The notes: a model not told the origin generated them from the letters alone. A DNA stretch of 64,000 bases from Breznakibacter xylanolyticus (GCF_003254275.1 NZ_QKZK01000004.1:62001-126000), one strand, 5' to 3'; shown: positions 1-9,671, counted from the stretch's first letter. Numbers and translations are program-made.

Positions 1-1
1 T

Positions 2-310
2 CGTACCATTGAACTAGAACCAGGTAATAGCACATTTTTAGATACTTATGCATGGATTCTATTCAAAAAAGGTCGTTACTTAGAAGCTAAATTTATAATT
101 GAACGAGCTATTGATAATGGGGGAGATACTAATTTTGAAATTGTTGAACATTATGGTGATATTTTATATTTTAATGGAGATGTTCAAAATGCAATTATTC
201 AATGGGAAAAGGCTCATATCCTTATGCAAAGTCACACAGATGAATCCATAGATTCCAAAAGACTTCATACCATTCAGCAAAAGATTCTCAATAGGCGCTT
301 TATTGATTAA
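2..310 (+). CDS. TPR-repeat protein, C-terminal part
   Basis: An open frame enters from the left edge and stops at the TAA ending at 310, giving 102 residues of a longer protein. Two tetratricopeptide-like helical pairs are visible: one around 'TYAWILFKKGRYLEA' and one around 'GDILYFNGDVQNAIIQW', both with the small and aromatic spacing of TPRs. TPRs are protein-protein interaction scaffolds. The next gene starts 20 bases later and encodes a DUF4292 lipoprotein, followed by an EnvC-like factor, so an envelope-assembly role is plausible (inference). The N-terminus and any signal peptide lie outside the window. Confidence 0.8.
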   Translation, partial: RTIELEPGNSTFLDTYAWILFKKGRYLEAKFIIERAIDNGGDTNFEIVEHYGDILYFNGDVQNAIIQWEKAHILMQSHTDESIDSKRLHTIQQKILNRRFID

Positions 311-330
311 TTTTTATTCAACGATTTTCA

Positions 331-1152
331 ATGAAATTTTATTATATTTTTTTTTTAATTATTTTAACTTCTTGTGCTTCTAAGAAGAAAATAGCTGGAG
401 TTATTGATGTTAAACCGATATCAGCGAGTAAATTATTGGATGGTATATCTGAGAATCAATTCGTTTTCGACAATCTTTACATCAAAAAGTTTGATATCGA
501 TTTGGATGTACCTGGAATAAATATGACGTTGAGGGGATCAATGTTTATACAAACAGATTCTCAAATTGTAGTATCTGTTACCCCTTTATTGGGTATTGAG
601 GTTGCTCGTGCTTTGATTTCTCCATCACAGTTGGTCTTGATAGATAGAACTAAAAAGAAAATTTACTATTCTGATTATGCTTTACTTTCAAAAAAGTTGG
701 GTATGCCTCTTAATTTTAGTATGATTCAATCATTGTTTATCAATCAAGTTTATTGTGACAAATCAATTGATTATGAATGCTTTAAAGATTTTGATCATGG
801 TATTCAGGATGGTATGTATTTTTTAAAAAATTATAAGCAGAAACAAAATAGTAGACGTATAAAATCAAGAGTTGTAAATGATCTGTTTATTCAGTATTTA
901 TTTGATCCATTGAATTTTACTGTTAAATCTTTTCATATAGAACAAACCAAATCTGGTGATTTAATGAATGTTCATTACAATGATTTCAAAGAATTTAATG
1001 GAAATATTTTTCCCACAAAAATTGATGTTGATGGTAGTTCCAAAGGCACTATTGCAAAAGTTGGTGTTACTTATTTACAAATAGAGTTCAATTCATCTAA
1101 TTCAATCGGTTTTAAAGTACCTGAAAAGTATGAAGTTATTTATATCCAATAA
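331..1152 (+). CDS. DUF4292-type lipoprotein
   Basis: The 273-residue protein starts with a lipoprotein signal: a hydrophobic stretch ending in LTSC (C15), then lysines. The rest lacks transmembrane segments and looks like the β-rich fold of the DUF4292 family, which is widespread in Bacteroidota and has distant resemblance to LolA/LolB-type lipid-binding β-sheets (family knowledge, function unproven). It sits between the TPR protein and an EnvC-like factor, and the next gene starts inside its last 23 bases, so the three are very probably co-transcribed. A role at the inner face of the outer membrane is an inference. Confidence 0.75.
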   Translation: MKFYYIFFLIILTSCASKKKIAGVIDVKPISASKLLDGISENQFVFDNLYIKKFDIDLDVPGINMTLRGSMFIQTDSQIVVSVTPLLGIEVARALISPSQLVLIDRTKKKIYYSDYALLSKKLGMPLNFSMIQSLFINQVYCDKSIDYECFKDFDHGIQDGMYFLKNYKQKQNSRRIKSRVVNDLFIQYLFDPLNFTVKSFHIEQTKSGDLMNVHYNDFKEFNGNIFPTKIDVDGSSKGTIAKVGVTYLQIEFNSSNSIGFKVPEKYEVIYIQ

Positions 1153-2296
1153 GGTATTATTCATTAGTCTGATATTTTTCTTTTCATTTTCTTTGTTTTC
1201 ACAGGATTTATCAAAATATAATCGTGAGAAAGAACGCTTAACGAGAGAAATTGAATTAACAGGAAAGCTTATTGATGAAAATAAAATTCAGCAAAATAAT
1301 GCAGCTCAATCTGTTGTTTTATTAAATACTCAAATACAATCGCGCCAGCAATTGATTGCGGCTTATCATCAGCAAATTATTCATTATAATGGGCTTATTC
1401 AAAAAATTGATTCTACTATATCAGCATTAAATCAGCATATCATTCTTTCTAAACGTGAATATGAGCGTTTAATTCAAGATACATATCTTCGTCGTCATTC
1501 TTTTGATTTTGCTGTTTATTTGTTCAGTTCTGAATCTTTTAATCAAGCATATCAACGTTATCGAATGATTAATGAAATCAATTCATACCGCAAAGGGCAG
1601 GTAAAAATGATGAGCGAATCGACAACGATAATTAGTAAAGAACGTGATAAATTAGTTCTTTTAAAGGCTCAAGTGAATGATTTATTAAATGGCGTTTCCC
1701 ATCAAACAAGATCTTTAGAAACTGAAAAAAAGGTTTTACAGAAGTCATTGCAGGATTTAAAAGGACGTGAAAAGCGACTTTTATCAGATTTAGAAGTTAA
1801 AAAGAAGCAACAAGAAGTGTTAGAGCAGCGTATTGTTGAGTTAATTCGTGAGTTGGCTTCAAAATCTTCATCAAAGGGTAAATCTTCTGATTTTGAAAAG
1901 AATAAGGGTAAATTGATATGGCCTGTCATTAATGGTGTAGTGGTCAATCAATATGGTGAACATGAACATCCTGTTTTAAAAGGGGTAATGGTTAAAAATA
2001 ATGGTATTGATATTCAGGTTTCTCAAAATTTGAATGTTCATTCTATTTTTTCTGGTGAAGTTAGTCGTGTGGTAGCCATTCCGGGTTATAATAAGGCTGT
2101 AATTATTAGGCATGGTATGTTTTTAACGGTCTATGCTAATTTGGCTGAAATTCAGGTCAAACAGGGTCAAAAAGTGGCTACCAATGACTTGTTAGGAGTT
2201 GTTTTTTCCAGTAATGATAGTAGTTCTAAGATCCTTCATTTTGAAATTTGGAATGAGAATAAGAAAGTTAATCCCCTTGATTGGTTAAAAAGATGA
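1130..2296 (+). CDS. EnvC-like murein hydrolase activator (degenerate M23/LytM domain)
   Basis: The 388-residue protein has a signal peptide (residues 1-24), a long coiled coil from about 25 to 250 and a C-terminal LytM/M23 domain from about 260. This is the EnvC/NlpD architecture, whose members activate cell-wall amidases at division. The zinc ligands are incomplete. The usual H-x3-D motif reads NNGID, with Asn in place of the first His. The HxH region reads YANL, and only the final LHFEIW His remains. That fits a non-catalytic activator. The ATG at 1130 overlaps the DUF4292 gene by 23 bases, which indicates translational coupling. Confidence 0.85.
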   Translation: MKLFISNKVLFISLIFFFSFSLFSQDLSKYNREKERLTREIELTGKLIDENKIQQNNAAQSVVLLNTQIQSRQQLIAAYHQQIIHYNGLIQKIDSTISALNQHIILSKREYERLIQDTYLRRHSFDFAVYLFSSESFNQAYQRYRMINEINSYRKGQVKMMSESTTIISKERDKLVLLKAQVNDLLNGVSHQTRSLETEKKVLQKSLQDLKGREKRLLSDLEVKKKQQEVLEQRIVELIRELASKSSSKGKSSDFEKNKGKLIWPVINGVVVNQYGEHEHPVLKGVMVKNNGIDIQVSQNLNVHSIFSGEVSRVVAIPGYNKAVIIRHGMFLTVYANLAEIQVKQGQKVATNDLLGVVFSSNDSSSKILHFEIWNENKKVNPLDWLKR

Positions 2297-2398
2297 CTTT
2301 TTGGAAACATTCATCACCATCATGCAGTATAAAAATTCAAAATCATAGGGTTAATCTGTTTTCGGAACTCTTTTTTTACTATTTTTAAAACAGAAAAA

Positions 2399-2803
2399 AT
2401 GGAAATCATCGTGGATAAAATCGTTTTTAAGTCGGATATCAAGAACATTAATCTTGTTGAGAAACTGATTGATGAAATTTCTTCTGCTCATGGTATTCAC
2501 GAGGATGTTTATGGCAAAATATTGTTAGCTGTGGTAGAAGGTGTTAACAATTCAATTGTTCATGGAAATAAATTAGATATTGATAAAGTTGTAACCTTAC
2601 ATTATTTTATCGACAGTGATAAGGCTGAGTTTATTATAATGGACGAGGGCGGAGGTTTTGATTATACAAATGTACCGGATCCTACTGTACCTGAGAATAT
2701 TGAAAAGTCACATGGACGTGGCATTTTTTTAATGAATCATTTAGCTGATTCTATTGAGTTTCTTGAAAATGGTCGTATTGTTAAATTAGTTTTTAATTTG
2801 TAA
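2399..2803 (+). CDS. anti-sigma-factor-type ATP-binding protein (HATPase_c_2, RsbW/SpoIIAB-like)
   Basis: The 134-residue protein is a stand-alone GHKL ATPase domain. It shows the N box EGVNNSIVHGN, the G1 box DEGGGFD and the HGRGIFLM lid motif near residues 100-107. Stand-alone domains of this kind are serine kinases that control anti-anti-sigma factors (RsbW/SpoIIAB family). No STAS-domain partner or PP2C phosphatase is encoded nearby, so the target cannot be read from context. The stop is 3 bases before ybeY, which implies one transcript. The 102-base gap upstream has no clear promoter motif. Confidence 0.85.
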   Translation: MEIIVDKIVFKSDIKNINLVEKLIDEISSAHGIHEDVYGKILLAVVEGVNNSIVHGNKLDIDKVVTLHYFIDSDKAEFIIMDEGGGFDYTNVPDPTVPENIEKSHGRGIFLMNHLADSIEFLENGRIVKLVFNL

Positions 2804-2806
2804 CCT

Positions 2807-3226
2807 GTGGCAATAGAATTCTATTCCGAAGATGTTGATTTACCCAAAATTGATATCAATAAATGTGAACAATGGTTTGCTCAGGTGGTTGAAAACCAAG
2901 GTTTTGTGGTTGGTGATATTACTATTGTTTTTGTTTCAGATAATTATTTACTTGAAATGAATAACCAATACCTTGACCATGATTATTATACTGACATTAT
3001 TACTTTCGACTATACTGAAGAAAAAACAGTATCCGGTGATTTATTCATAAGTGTAGATACAGTTTTGTCTAATAGTCAGGAGTTTGGCGTTGATTACTTG
3101 AATGAACTCCATCGTGTGATGATTCACGGGGTTCTTCATTTGATAGGTTTTGACGATAAATCTGAAGTACATCAATTAGAAATGACAAAAATGGAGAATT
3201 CTTCTTTAGAGTTGTTGTTAAATTAA
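2807..3226 (+). CDS. ybeY: endoribonuclease YbeY, 16S rRNA maturation
   Basis: The 139-residue protein matches YbeY in length and motif. YbeY is a metal-dependent RNase for 16S rRNA 3'-end processing and ribosome quality control. The signature is HGVLHLIGFDD (H107, H111). The third metal ligand, His in E. coli, is Asp here (D117), which I recall as common in Bacteroidota YbeY. The start codon is GTG at 2807, only 3 bases after the preceding stop, so it is probably translated by coupling. A hairpin terminator follows. Confidence 0.92.
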   Translation: MAIEFYSEDVDLPKIDINKCEQWFAQVVENQGFVVGDITIVFVSDNYLLEMNNQYLDHDYYTDIITFDYTEEKTVSGDLFISVDTVLSNSQEFGVDYLNELHRVMIHGVLHLIGFDDKSEVHQLEMTKMENSSLELLLN

Positions 3227-3255
3227 TTGTTTTATCATATTATATTCATTCATTT

Positions 3256-3290
3256 CCCTGACAGGTTGATATCCTATCAGGGTTTCTTTT
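3256..3290 (+). terminator. rho-independent terminator after ybeY
   Basis: The stem CCCTGACAGG / CCTATCAGGG has one mismatch and is followed by a T-rich run (TTTCTTTTTT). It closes the unit that ends with ybeY, before mnmG. Confidence 0.75.
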
Positions 3291-3300
3291 TTAATTATAC

Positions 3301-5178
3301 ATGGAATTTACTTACGATATCATTGTTGTAGGTGCCGGTCATGCCGGTTGTGAAGCAGCAGCAGCAGCAGCTAATATGGGGTCAAAAGTGTTATTGATTA
3401 CCATGGATATGAATAAAATGGCACAAATGTCGTGTAATCCTGCTGTCGGAGGTATTGCCAAGGGGCAAATTGTTCGTGAAATAGATGCTTTAGGAGGATT
3501 AATGGGTATAGTCACTGATCGTGCTTCTATACAATTCCGTATGCTCAATCGTTCTAAGGGTCCTGCCATGTGGAGTCCGCGTTCTCAGTGTGATAGGATG
3601 GTTTATTCTGCCTATTGGCGTGAATTGTTAGAGAACAATTCTAACGTCTCTTTTTGGCAGGATTCCGTTAATGAATTGATCATTACCGAAGGTAAAGTTA
3701 CTGGTGTGAGGACTATTCAAGGTGCCGAATTTTATTGTTCTGCAGTTGTGTTGACCAACGGTACTTTTTTGAATGGTTTAATGCATATCGGTCGTGTTCA
3801 ATTAGAGGGAGGTCGTATTTCGGAACCTGCTTCGCGCGGTATTGTTGAACAACTTGTTAGTTTAGGATTTAAGTCAGATCGTATGAAAACTGGGACACCC
3901 GTTCGTATTGATGCCCGAACGATCGACTTTTCAAAAACTGAAGAACAAAGAGGTGATGACGGCTACCACAAGTTTTCTTACCTACCTGGCCATAATCGTT
4001 ATCTTGAGCAAAAAAGTTGTTTTTTAACTTATACCAATCCAAATGTTCATGATTCTCTCAAACAAGGTTTTGCTGATTCACCAATGTATAATGGGACTAT
4101 TCAAAGTTTGGGTCCTCGCTATTGTCCGAGTATCGAAACTAAGATTGTAACATTTGCTGATAAAGATAAGCATCAATTGTATCTTGAACCGGAAGGGGAG
4201 ACAACCATTGAGTATTATTTGAACGGGTTTAGTTCATCGTTACCTCTCTCAACTCAAGTAGAGGCCCTCAAAAGAATACCAGGATTAGAAAATGCTAAAA
4301 TTTTTAGACCTGGTTATGCCATTGAATATGATTATTTTCCACCTACGCAATTGAATCATACACTAGAAACTAAGTTGGTTTCGAACTTGTATTTTGCAGG
4401 TCAAATTAATGGAACTACCGGATACGAAGAAGCCGCAGCGCAAGGAATGATTGCAGCTATGAATGCACATTTGAAAATTCATCAACAAGAAGAGTTTATT
4501 TTGCATCGAGATGAAGCATATATTGGTGTTTTGATTGATGATTTGGTGATAAAAGGTGTCGATGAGCCGTATCGCATGTTTACATCTCGTGCAGAATATC
4601 GAATTTTGTTACGTCAGGATGATGCCGATGAAAGGCTAACTCATCGCAGTTATAAAGTGGGACTTGCTACACAAGAACGATTAGATTTGGTTCAGTCAAA
4701 AGTGAGTTTTCGACAGCAAGTCCTCGATATATTACAATCTGAGTCAGTTAAGCCTGAGAACATTAATACCCTTCTTATTGAGAGAGGTACTTCAGAAATT
4801 AAGAATCGAGTAAAGTTGATTGATTTGGTTGCACGACCTCAAATTGTATTAAGAGACATACTTCCATTTTCATCAAAGTTAGAAAATATCATTTCTCATA
4901 TCCCTGATTTTTTACGTGAGGAGGTTTTGGACTCTTCAGAAATTCATATTAAATATCAAGGGTATATCGATAGAGAAAGAGCCATTGCTGATAAACTGAA
5001 GCGTTTGGAGTCCATTCGCATCAAAGGTAAGTTTGATTATGGTTCTATTAAATCCATTTCGACTGAAGGACGTCAAAAATTGGCTTTGATTGATCCCGAA
5101 ACCATTGGACAAGCCAGTCGTATTTCTGGGGTATCGCCCAGTGATGTAAATGTATTATTGGTACTCATGGGTAGGTAA
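3301..5178 (+). CDS. mnmG: tRNA uridine-5-carboxymethylaminomethyl(34) synthesis enzyme MnmG
   Basis: The 625-residue length and sequence are those of MnmG (GidA), the FAD/NADH-dependent partner of MnmE. It installs the carboxymethylaminomethyl group on wobble U34 of several tRNAs. The N-terminal Rossmann motif [10 protein letters not shown] (about residues 12-21) binds FAD. The [13 protein letters not shown] and [12 protein letters not shown] stretches are family hallmarks, and the C-terminal helical tRNA/MnmE-binding domain is complete. mnmE is not in the window. A parS-like palindrome begins on the base after the stop codon. gidA/mnmG genes lie near the replication origin in many bacteria, which makes that site more interesting. 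Confidence 0.97.
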   Translation: MEFTYDIIVVGAGHAGCEAAAAAANMGSKVLLITMDMNKMAQMSCNPAVGGIAKGQIVREIDALGGLMGIVTDRASIQFRMLNRSKGPAMWSPRSQCDRMVYSAYWRELLENNSNVSFWQDSVNELIITEGKVTGVRTIQGAEFYCSAVVLTNGTFLNGLMHIGRVQLEGGRISEPASRGIVEQLVSLGFKSDRMKTGTPVRIDARTIDFSKTEEQRGDDGYHKFSYLPGHNRYLEQKSCFLTYTNPNVHDSLKQGFADSPMYNGTIQSLGPRYCPSIETKIVTFADKDKHQLYLEPEGETTIEYYLNGFSSSLPLSTQVEALKRIPGLENAKIFRPGYAIEYDYFPPTQLNHTLETKLVSNLYFAGQINGTTGYEEAAAQGMIAAMNAHLKIHQQEEFILHRDEAYIGVLIDDLVIKGVDEPYRMFTSRAEYRILLRQDDADERLTHRSYKVGLATQERLDLVQSKVSFRQQVLDILQSESVKPENINTLLIERGTSEIKNRVKLIDLVARPQIVLRDILPFSSKLENIISHIPDFLREEVLDSSEIHIKYQGYIDRERAIADKLKRLESIRIKGKFDYGSIKSISTEGRQKLALIDPETIGQASRISGVSPSDVNVLLVLMGR

Positions 5179-5194
5179 TGTTCCACGTGGAACG
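5179..5194. other. parS-like centromere site 1
   Basis: TGTTCCACGTGGAACG is a perfect 14-bp palindrome (GTTCCACGTGGAAC) in the mnmG-ade gap. It matches the universal ParB-binding parS consensus, TGTTnCACGTGnAACA, at all but the last base. A second copy lies 269 bp downstream. ParB nucleates on such sites to load SMC and segregate the origin region. parA and parB are outside the window. Confidence 0.75.
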
Positions 5195-5247
5195 TCTTTT
5201 TTTATTCCTATAATATTTTTATAAGAATTTATTTTAAAGCAGATTTC

Positions 5248-6879
5248 ATGAATTTAATTCGAGGTTATATAGTCGATATCGCCAATAAATGTTTTTTTCC
5301 AGGTGAAATTAATTTTGCTGAGGCTATCATTTCTATAGTACCTACTTTTGAATCTGTTCCTGATTGTTATATTTTCCCGGGTTTGGTCGATTCTCATGTT
5401 CATATTGAGAGTTCTATGCTCGTTCCAAGTGAGTTTTCTCGTTTAGTTGTTCCACGTGGAACAGTCGCTGTGGTGGCCGATCCTCATGAGATTGTGAATG
5501 TAATGGGGGAGGAGGGTTTTAATTATATGATTGAGGATAGTTTGCTAACTCCTTTGAAATGTTTTTTTGGGGTTCCCTCGTGTGTTCCTGCTTCTGATTT
5601 TGATCGATCTGGATTTGTATTGGATTCTGAAGCAGTGAGTCGTTTAATTGCCCGGAAGGAAGTGTGTTGCCTTTCTGAAGTGATGAATTATCCCGGAGTG
5701 TTGGTTTCTGATCCTGTTGTGATGAATAAAATTCATGCGGCTCAGCGCAATGGAAAACCTGTAGATGGACATGCTCCTGGTTTGGTTGGTCGTGATTTAA
5801 TGAAATATGCACAATCAGGTATTTCGACTGATCATGAATGTTCTACCATTGATGAAGCGCTGTTTAAGATTTCTTGCGGCATGAAGATTCAAATAAGGGA
5901 GGGAAGTGCCGCTCGAAATTTTGAAGCTCTTTATTCATTAATTTCTTCTCATCCATCTTCTGTCATGTTGTGCACGGATGATAGTCATCCCGATGATTTA
6001 ATTGAGCGTGGACATATTGATAAAATCATTGCAATGGGCTTGAAAAAAGGAGTGTCTATATTTGATTTATTGCAGGCGGCTGTTGTGAATCCTGTTCTTC
6101 ATTATAGACTTCCTGTCGGTTTGTTGCGCGTTGGTGACCCTGCAGATATGATTGTGGTTGATCGATTGGATGAATTTCATATTGTCCAAACTTATATCAA
6201 TGGGACATTGGTTTATGATGCTGGAAATATTCATTTGCCCAAATTACCTATTGCTGTTGTGAATTATTTTGAAGCAACATTTGTTGATTGCATTGATGTG
6301 ATGTTGCCCCATGATAAAGAGGCCGTTCGCGTGATTAGGGTTACCGATGGTGAGTTAGTAACTGGTGAAATGAAATGGATTCCCCAACTTTCTAATAATC
6401 GTCTTGTTTTATCATCGGTTGATGACGATGTTTTAAAAATAGTGGTTTTAAATAGATATTTGAAAGGACAGCCGCCAGCTGTTGGTTTTATTCACGGTTT
6501 TGGGTTAAAAAAGGGTGGCATTGGGTGTTCTGTTGCTCACGATAGCCATCATTTAATTGTGGTGGGGGTGAGTGATGATGATATTTTAGCGTGTATGAAT
6601 TTACTCATCGAATCAAAAGGTGGTATTGCGGTGGTTGATGGTGAGAAGCGTGATTTGTTGCCACTGCCTATTGCTGGAATAATGAGTGATAAATCTGGTG
6701 AAGCTGTTGCTACTAAGTACCGCTTTTTGCAATGCTGCGCTTCATCATTGGGAAGCACGCTTCAATCCCCTTTTATGACATTGTCGTTTATGTCTCTTTT
6801 GGTAATCCCTGAACTAAAAATGAGTGATCGGGGATTATTTAATGGTAACGATTTTCAATTTGTAGATTTGTTTTTATAA
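5248..6879 (+). CDS. ade: adenine deaminase
   Basis: The 543-residue protein belongs to the Ade family (amidohydrolase superfamily), which converts adenine to hypoxanthine and ammonia for purine salvage. Metal-site motifs are visible: DSHVHIESSM near residues 49-58, DHECSTIDEA, and CTDDSHPDDL. The C-terminal Ade-specific domain contains HGFGLKKGGIGCSVAHDSHH. The sequence is complete. It sits between mnmG and uvrC, 6 bases before the latter, so it is probably co-transcribed with it. The second parS-like site lies inside its reading frame, encoding Val-Pro-Arg-Gly-Thr. Confidence 0.95.
   Translation: MNLIRGYIVDIANKCFFPGEINFAEAIISIVPTFESVPDCYIFPGLVDSHVHIESSMLVPSEFSRLVVPRGTVAVVADPHEIVNVMGEEGFNYMIEDSLLTPLKCFFGVPSCVPASDFDRSGFVLDSEAVSRLIARKEVCCLSEVMNYPGVLVSDPVVMNKIHAAQRNGKPVDGHAPGLVGRDLMKYAQSGISTDHECSTIDEALFKISCGMKIQIREGSAARNFEALYSLISSHPSSVMLCTDDSHPDDLIERGHIDKIIAMGLKKGVSIFDLLQAAVVNPVLHYRLPVGLLRVGDPADMIVVDRLDEFHIVQTYINGTLVYDAGNIHLPKLPIAVVNYFEATFVDCIDVMLPHDKEAVRVIRVTDGELVTGEMKWIPQLSNNRLVLSSVDDDVLKIVVLNRYLKGQPPAVGFIHGFGLKKGGIGCSVAHDSHHLIVVGVSDDDILACMNLLIESKGGIAVVDGEKRDLLPLPIAGIMSDKSGEAVATKYRFLQCCASSLGSTLQSPFMTLSFMSLLVIPELKMSDRGLFNGNDFQFVDLFL
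5448..5463. other. parS-like centromere site 2, inside ade
   Basis: TGTTCCACGTGGAACA is a perfect 16-bp palindrome embedded in the ade coding sequence. It equals the ParB-binding consensus. Intragenic parS sites are common in characterised chromosomes. No third copy was seen in the window; the other CACGTG hexamers lack the flanking palindrome. Confidence 0.8.
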
Positions 6880-6885
6880 TTTATC

Positions 6886-8703
6886 ATGGATGATAACGAA
6901 CTTGATACGAGTGAACGTATCCGGGCAATACTAAGCACTTTGCCCGAGTATCCGGGTATTTATCAGTTTTTTAATGATGAAGGTGTTATTATTTATGTAG
7001 GGAAAGCTAAAAACTTAAAGCGAAGAGTTTCATCGTATTTTAATCGAATTGCTGATCATCCAAAAACAAGGGTATTGGTTCGAAAGGTTGTCGACATTCA
7101 GCATATTGTGGTCGATACCGAAGAAGATGCTTTGTTACTCGAAAATAATCTGATTAAGAAGCATCAGCCTCGTTATAATGTATTGTTGAAAGACGACAAG
7201 ACTTATCCATGGATTGTCGTAAAAAATGAGCCTTTCCCGCGTGTGTTTCAAACCCGTCAATTGGTACGTGATGGGAGTTCATATTTTGGACCTTATACAT
7301 CCGGGACTATGGTGAGAACTCTGCTTGATCTTTTTAAACAGTTATATCCATTACGAACTTGTAACCATGCTCTTTATTCCGAAAATATAGCAGCTGGAAA
7401 ATTCAAAGTCTGTTTGGAATATCATTTAGGGAACTGTAAGGGTCCTTGTGTGGGAGAATATGATGTTCAATCATATTCAAGGAACATTGAGTCTATTCGT
7501 TCCATATTGAAGGGAAATGTTGCTTCTGTGTTGAAATATATGAAAGGCTTGATGACTGATTATGCTGATAGTTTTCAATTTGAGTTGGCACATGATATCA
7601 AGCAAAAAATTGCTGCGATTGAAAATTTTCAGTCAAAATCGACCATTGTCAACCCTAAAATCAATGATGTGGATGTGTTGTCCATCATTGACGATGATAA
7701 ATCGGCATACGTTAATTTTCTCAAAGTTGCCAATGGGTCAATTATTCAGGCGCATACTGTTGAATATCGTAAACGCCTTAACGAGACTTGTGATGAATTG
7801 TTTCCGATGGCCATTGTAGAGCTTCGTGAACAGATGGGGAGTCGTTCTCCTGAAATTATTGTCCCTTTCGTACCTGATGTTATTTTAAAGGGTGTTGAAT
7901 TTGTTGTGCCTAAAATAGGTGATAAAAAAAAGTTGCTTGAACTATCCGAACGTAATGTCATTCATTATCGATTAGAAAAACTACGCCAACAGTCCATCAT
8001 GAAACGTGAGACCAATGAGGAACGCATCATGTCCACGTTGAAAAAGGATTTAAGATTGGAGAAAATGCCAGTGCACATTGAGTGTTTCGATAACTCTAAC
8101 ATTCAAGGCACACACGCTGTGGCTGCGTGTGTGGTTTTTAAAAACGGTAAGCCCAGCAAAAAGGATTATCGTCATTTTAATGTAAAAACGGTTGAAGGGC
8201 CTGATGATTTTGCGTCTATGCGTGAGATTATTCATCGGCGCTATCGTCGATTACTTGACGAGGGTAGTTCGTTGCCTCAGTTAATTGTTATTGATGGAGG
8301 AAAGGGGCAATTGGGAAGTGCAGTACAAATTTTAAACGATTTGGGTATTCGTGATGTGGCCATTATTGGTATTGCCAAGCGGCTCGAAGAAATATTTTTC
8401 CCCGGTGACCCTGTACCTCTCTACCTCGATAAGAATTCAGAATCGTTAAAAATCATTCAGTATTTAAGGAACGAGGCTCACCGTTTTGGGATTACTTTTC
8501 ACCGGAATAAACGCTCATCTGATTTTTTAAAGTCTGAGTTAGATCATATTAAGGGCATTGGAGACTCTACCGTGAAGAAGTTACTGTCCTCTTTTCAATC
8601 CATTGACGACATTCGGCTGGCTGATTTGACTCAACTAACCCAAGCGTTAGGAAAATCAAAAGCGCAGTTGGTTTATGATTATTACCATCATCCTTCTTCC
8701 TAA
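6886..8703 (+). CDS. uvrC: UvrABC excinuclease subunit C
   Basis: The 605-residue UvrC makes both incisions in nucleotide excision repair. An N-terminal GIY-YIG nuclease (PGIYQFF ... YVGKAKNLKRRV, about residues 24-54) gives the 3' cut. A four-cysteine cluster follows (CNHALY to CKGPC, about 158-186), as in the iron-sulfur UvrC proteins. Then come a UVR domain, the RNase H-like nuclease (ECFDNSNIQG, VIDGGKGQL) for the 5' cut, and C-terminal helix-hairpin-helix motifs. It follows ade by 6 bases. Its last 4 bases overlap the convergent lplA gene. Confidence 0.97.
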   Translation: MDDNELDTSERIRAILSTLPEYPGIYQFFNDEGVIIYVGKAKNLKRRVSSYFNRIADHPKTRVLVRKVVDIQHIVVDTEEDALLLENNLIKKHQPRYNVLLKDDKTYPWIVVKNEPFPRVFQTRQLVRDGSSYFGPYTSGTMVRTLLDLFKQLYPLRTCNHALYSENIAAGKFKVCLEYHLGNCKGPCVGEYDVQSYSRNIESIRSILKGNVASVLKYMKGLMTDYADSFQFELAHDIKQKIAAIENFQSKSTIVNPKINDVDVLSIIDDDKSAYVNFLKVANGSIIQAHTVEYRKRLNETCDELFPMAIVELREQMGSRSPEIIVPFVPDVILKGVEFVVPKIGDKKKLLELSERNVIHYRLEKLRQQSIMKRETNEERIMSTLKKDLRLEKMPVHIECFDNSNIQGTHAVAACVVFKNGKPSKKDYRHFNVKTVEGPDDFASMREIIHRRYRRLLDEGSSLPQLIVIDGGKGQLGSAVQILNDLGIRDVAIIGIAKRLEEIFFPGDPVPLYLDKNSESLKIIQYLRNEAHRFGITFHRNKRSSDFLKSELDHIKGIGDSTVKKLLSSFQSIDDIRLADLTQLTQALGKSKAQLVYDYYHHPSS

Positions 8704-9671
8704 AACAATTCATCAATCAGTTCTTCTATTTCGTACGTATTGAAGATGGTCATTAACTCTTCATCTATTTCCTGTTTGATTGAGATGGGATTATGAGAAA
8801 TGCCATGAAGTTTCTTTTCGAGCAATGTCGCGATAAAGCTGTTTTGCGATTGGCATTTTATACCTGTAATGATTCCTTTTTCAACGGTGATTTCAATCCA
8901 TAATTCACCGGATTTTTTTGGTAATGAAATTCTCTTTTTGATGATGAATTTTGGGCTGTATCCAAAATTCCATTCCCATTTTTGATATTTATTTTCGGCC
9001 AATTGGCTAATGATTCCATCTTCTGTTGGAGTTAATTTTATTGGTTTTTGTTTGTCGTTTGTGAGTAACTGAAATACTTGTAACGTAAATTCGTGTATAC
9101 TCATATTGATTTGTAGTTGTTCTGATATATTGGTTACTTCGCTTTTTACAGATTTCACCGCTTGATCGATATAGTTATTGGGATTGTTATTTAGACATTC
9201 ATTAAGGTTGTTTAAGTCGCTGCTATATAGTAGTGTACCGTGGTGAAGTGAGCGATTTTTATACACATGTGAGGCATTTCCCGATACTTTAAAGCCATTT
9301 ACATTAATTTCATTTCTTTTACCAATGGTCGGTTTCAATCCCAACTTTTCCAATGCTTCGGCAATGAGTAACGAGTGATCTCTGAAGTTAATCAATCGCC
9401 CTTCTTTGGTGTTTAATATAAAGCAATAATTGATATTCCCGAGGTCATGATAAACGGTTCCTCCGCCTGATAATCTTCTGAATATCTTTAGGTTGAGTCG
9501 TTTTGCTGCTTTAAAATTGATTTCTGCCAGTATGTTTTGATGTTTTCCTGCAATAATAGAGGGTTCGTTTATATACAGGAAAAAAATATCTTCACATCTG
9601 TTTTTTAGGAAGTATTCTTCTGTGGCTAAATTATATGCCGCATCGTTGGTCGTGCTTATGTAACCAATCAT
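8700..9671 (-). CDS. lplA: lipoate-protein ligase
   Basis: The 323-residue protein is an LplA-type ligase that activates lipoate with ATP and attaches it to the E2 and GcvH lipoyl domains. The BPL/LplA catalytic domain shows RRLSGGGTVYHDLGN (about residues 64-78) and KRNEINVNGFKVSGNA with the conserved catalytic lysine. A C-terminal accessory domain completes the bidomain form. It stands alone on the reverse strand, convergent with uvrC with a 4-base overlap of stop regions. No 2-oxoacid dehydrogenase, glycine-cleavage or lipA gene is nearby, so it may salvage exogenous lipoate (inference). Confidence 0.93.
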   Translation of the reverse strand: MIGYISTTNDAAYNLATEEYFLKNRCEDIFFLYINEPSIIAGKHQNILAEINFKAAKRLNLKIFRRLSGGGTVYHDLGNINYCFILNTKEGRLINFRDHSLLIAEALEKLGLKPTIGKRNEINVNGFKVSGNASHVYKNRSLHHGTLLYSSDLNNLNECLNNNPNNYIDQAVKSVKSEVTNISEQLQINMSIHEFTLQVFQLLTNDKQKPIKLTPTEDGIISQLAENKYQKWEWNFGYSPKFIIKKRISLPKKSGELWIEITVEKGIITGIKCQSQNSFIATLLEKKLHGISHNPISIKQEIDEELMTIFNTYEIEELIDELF

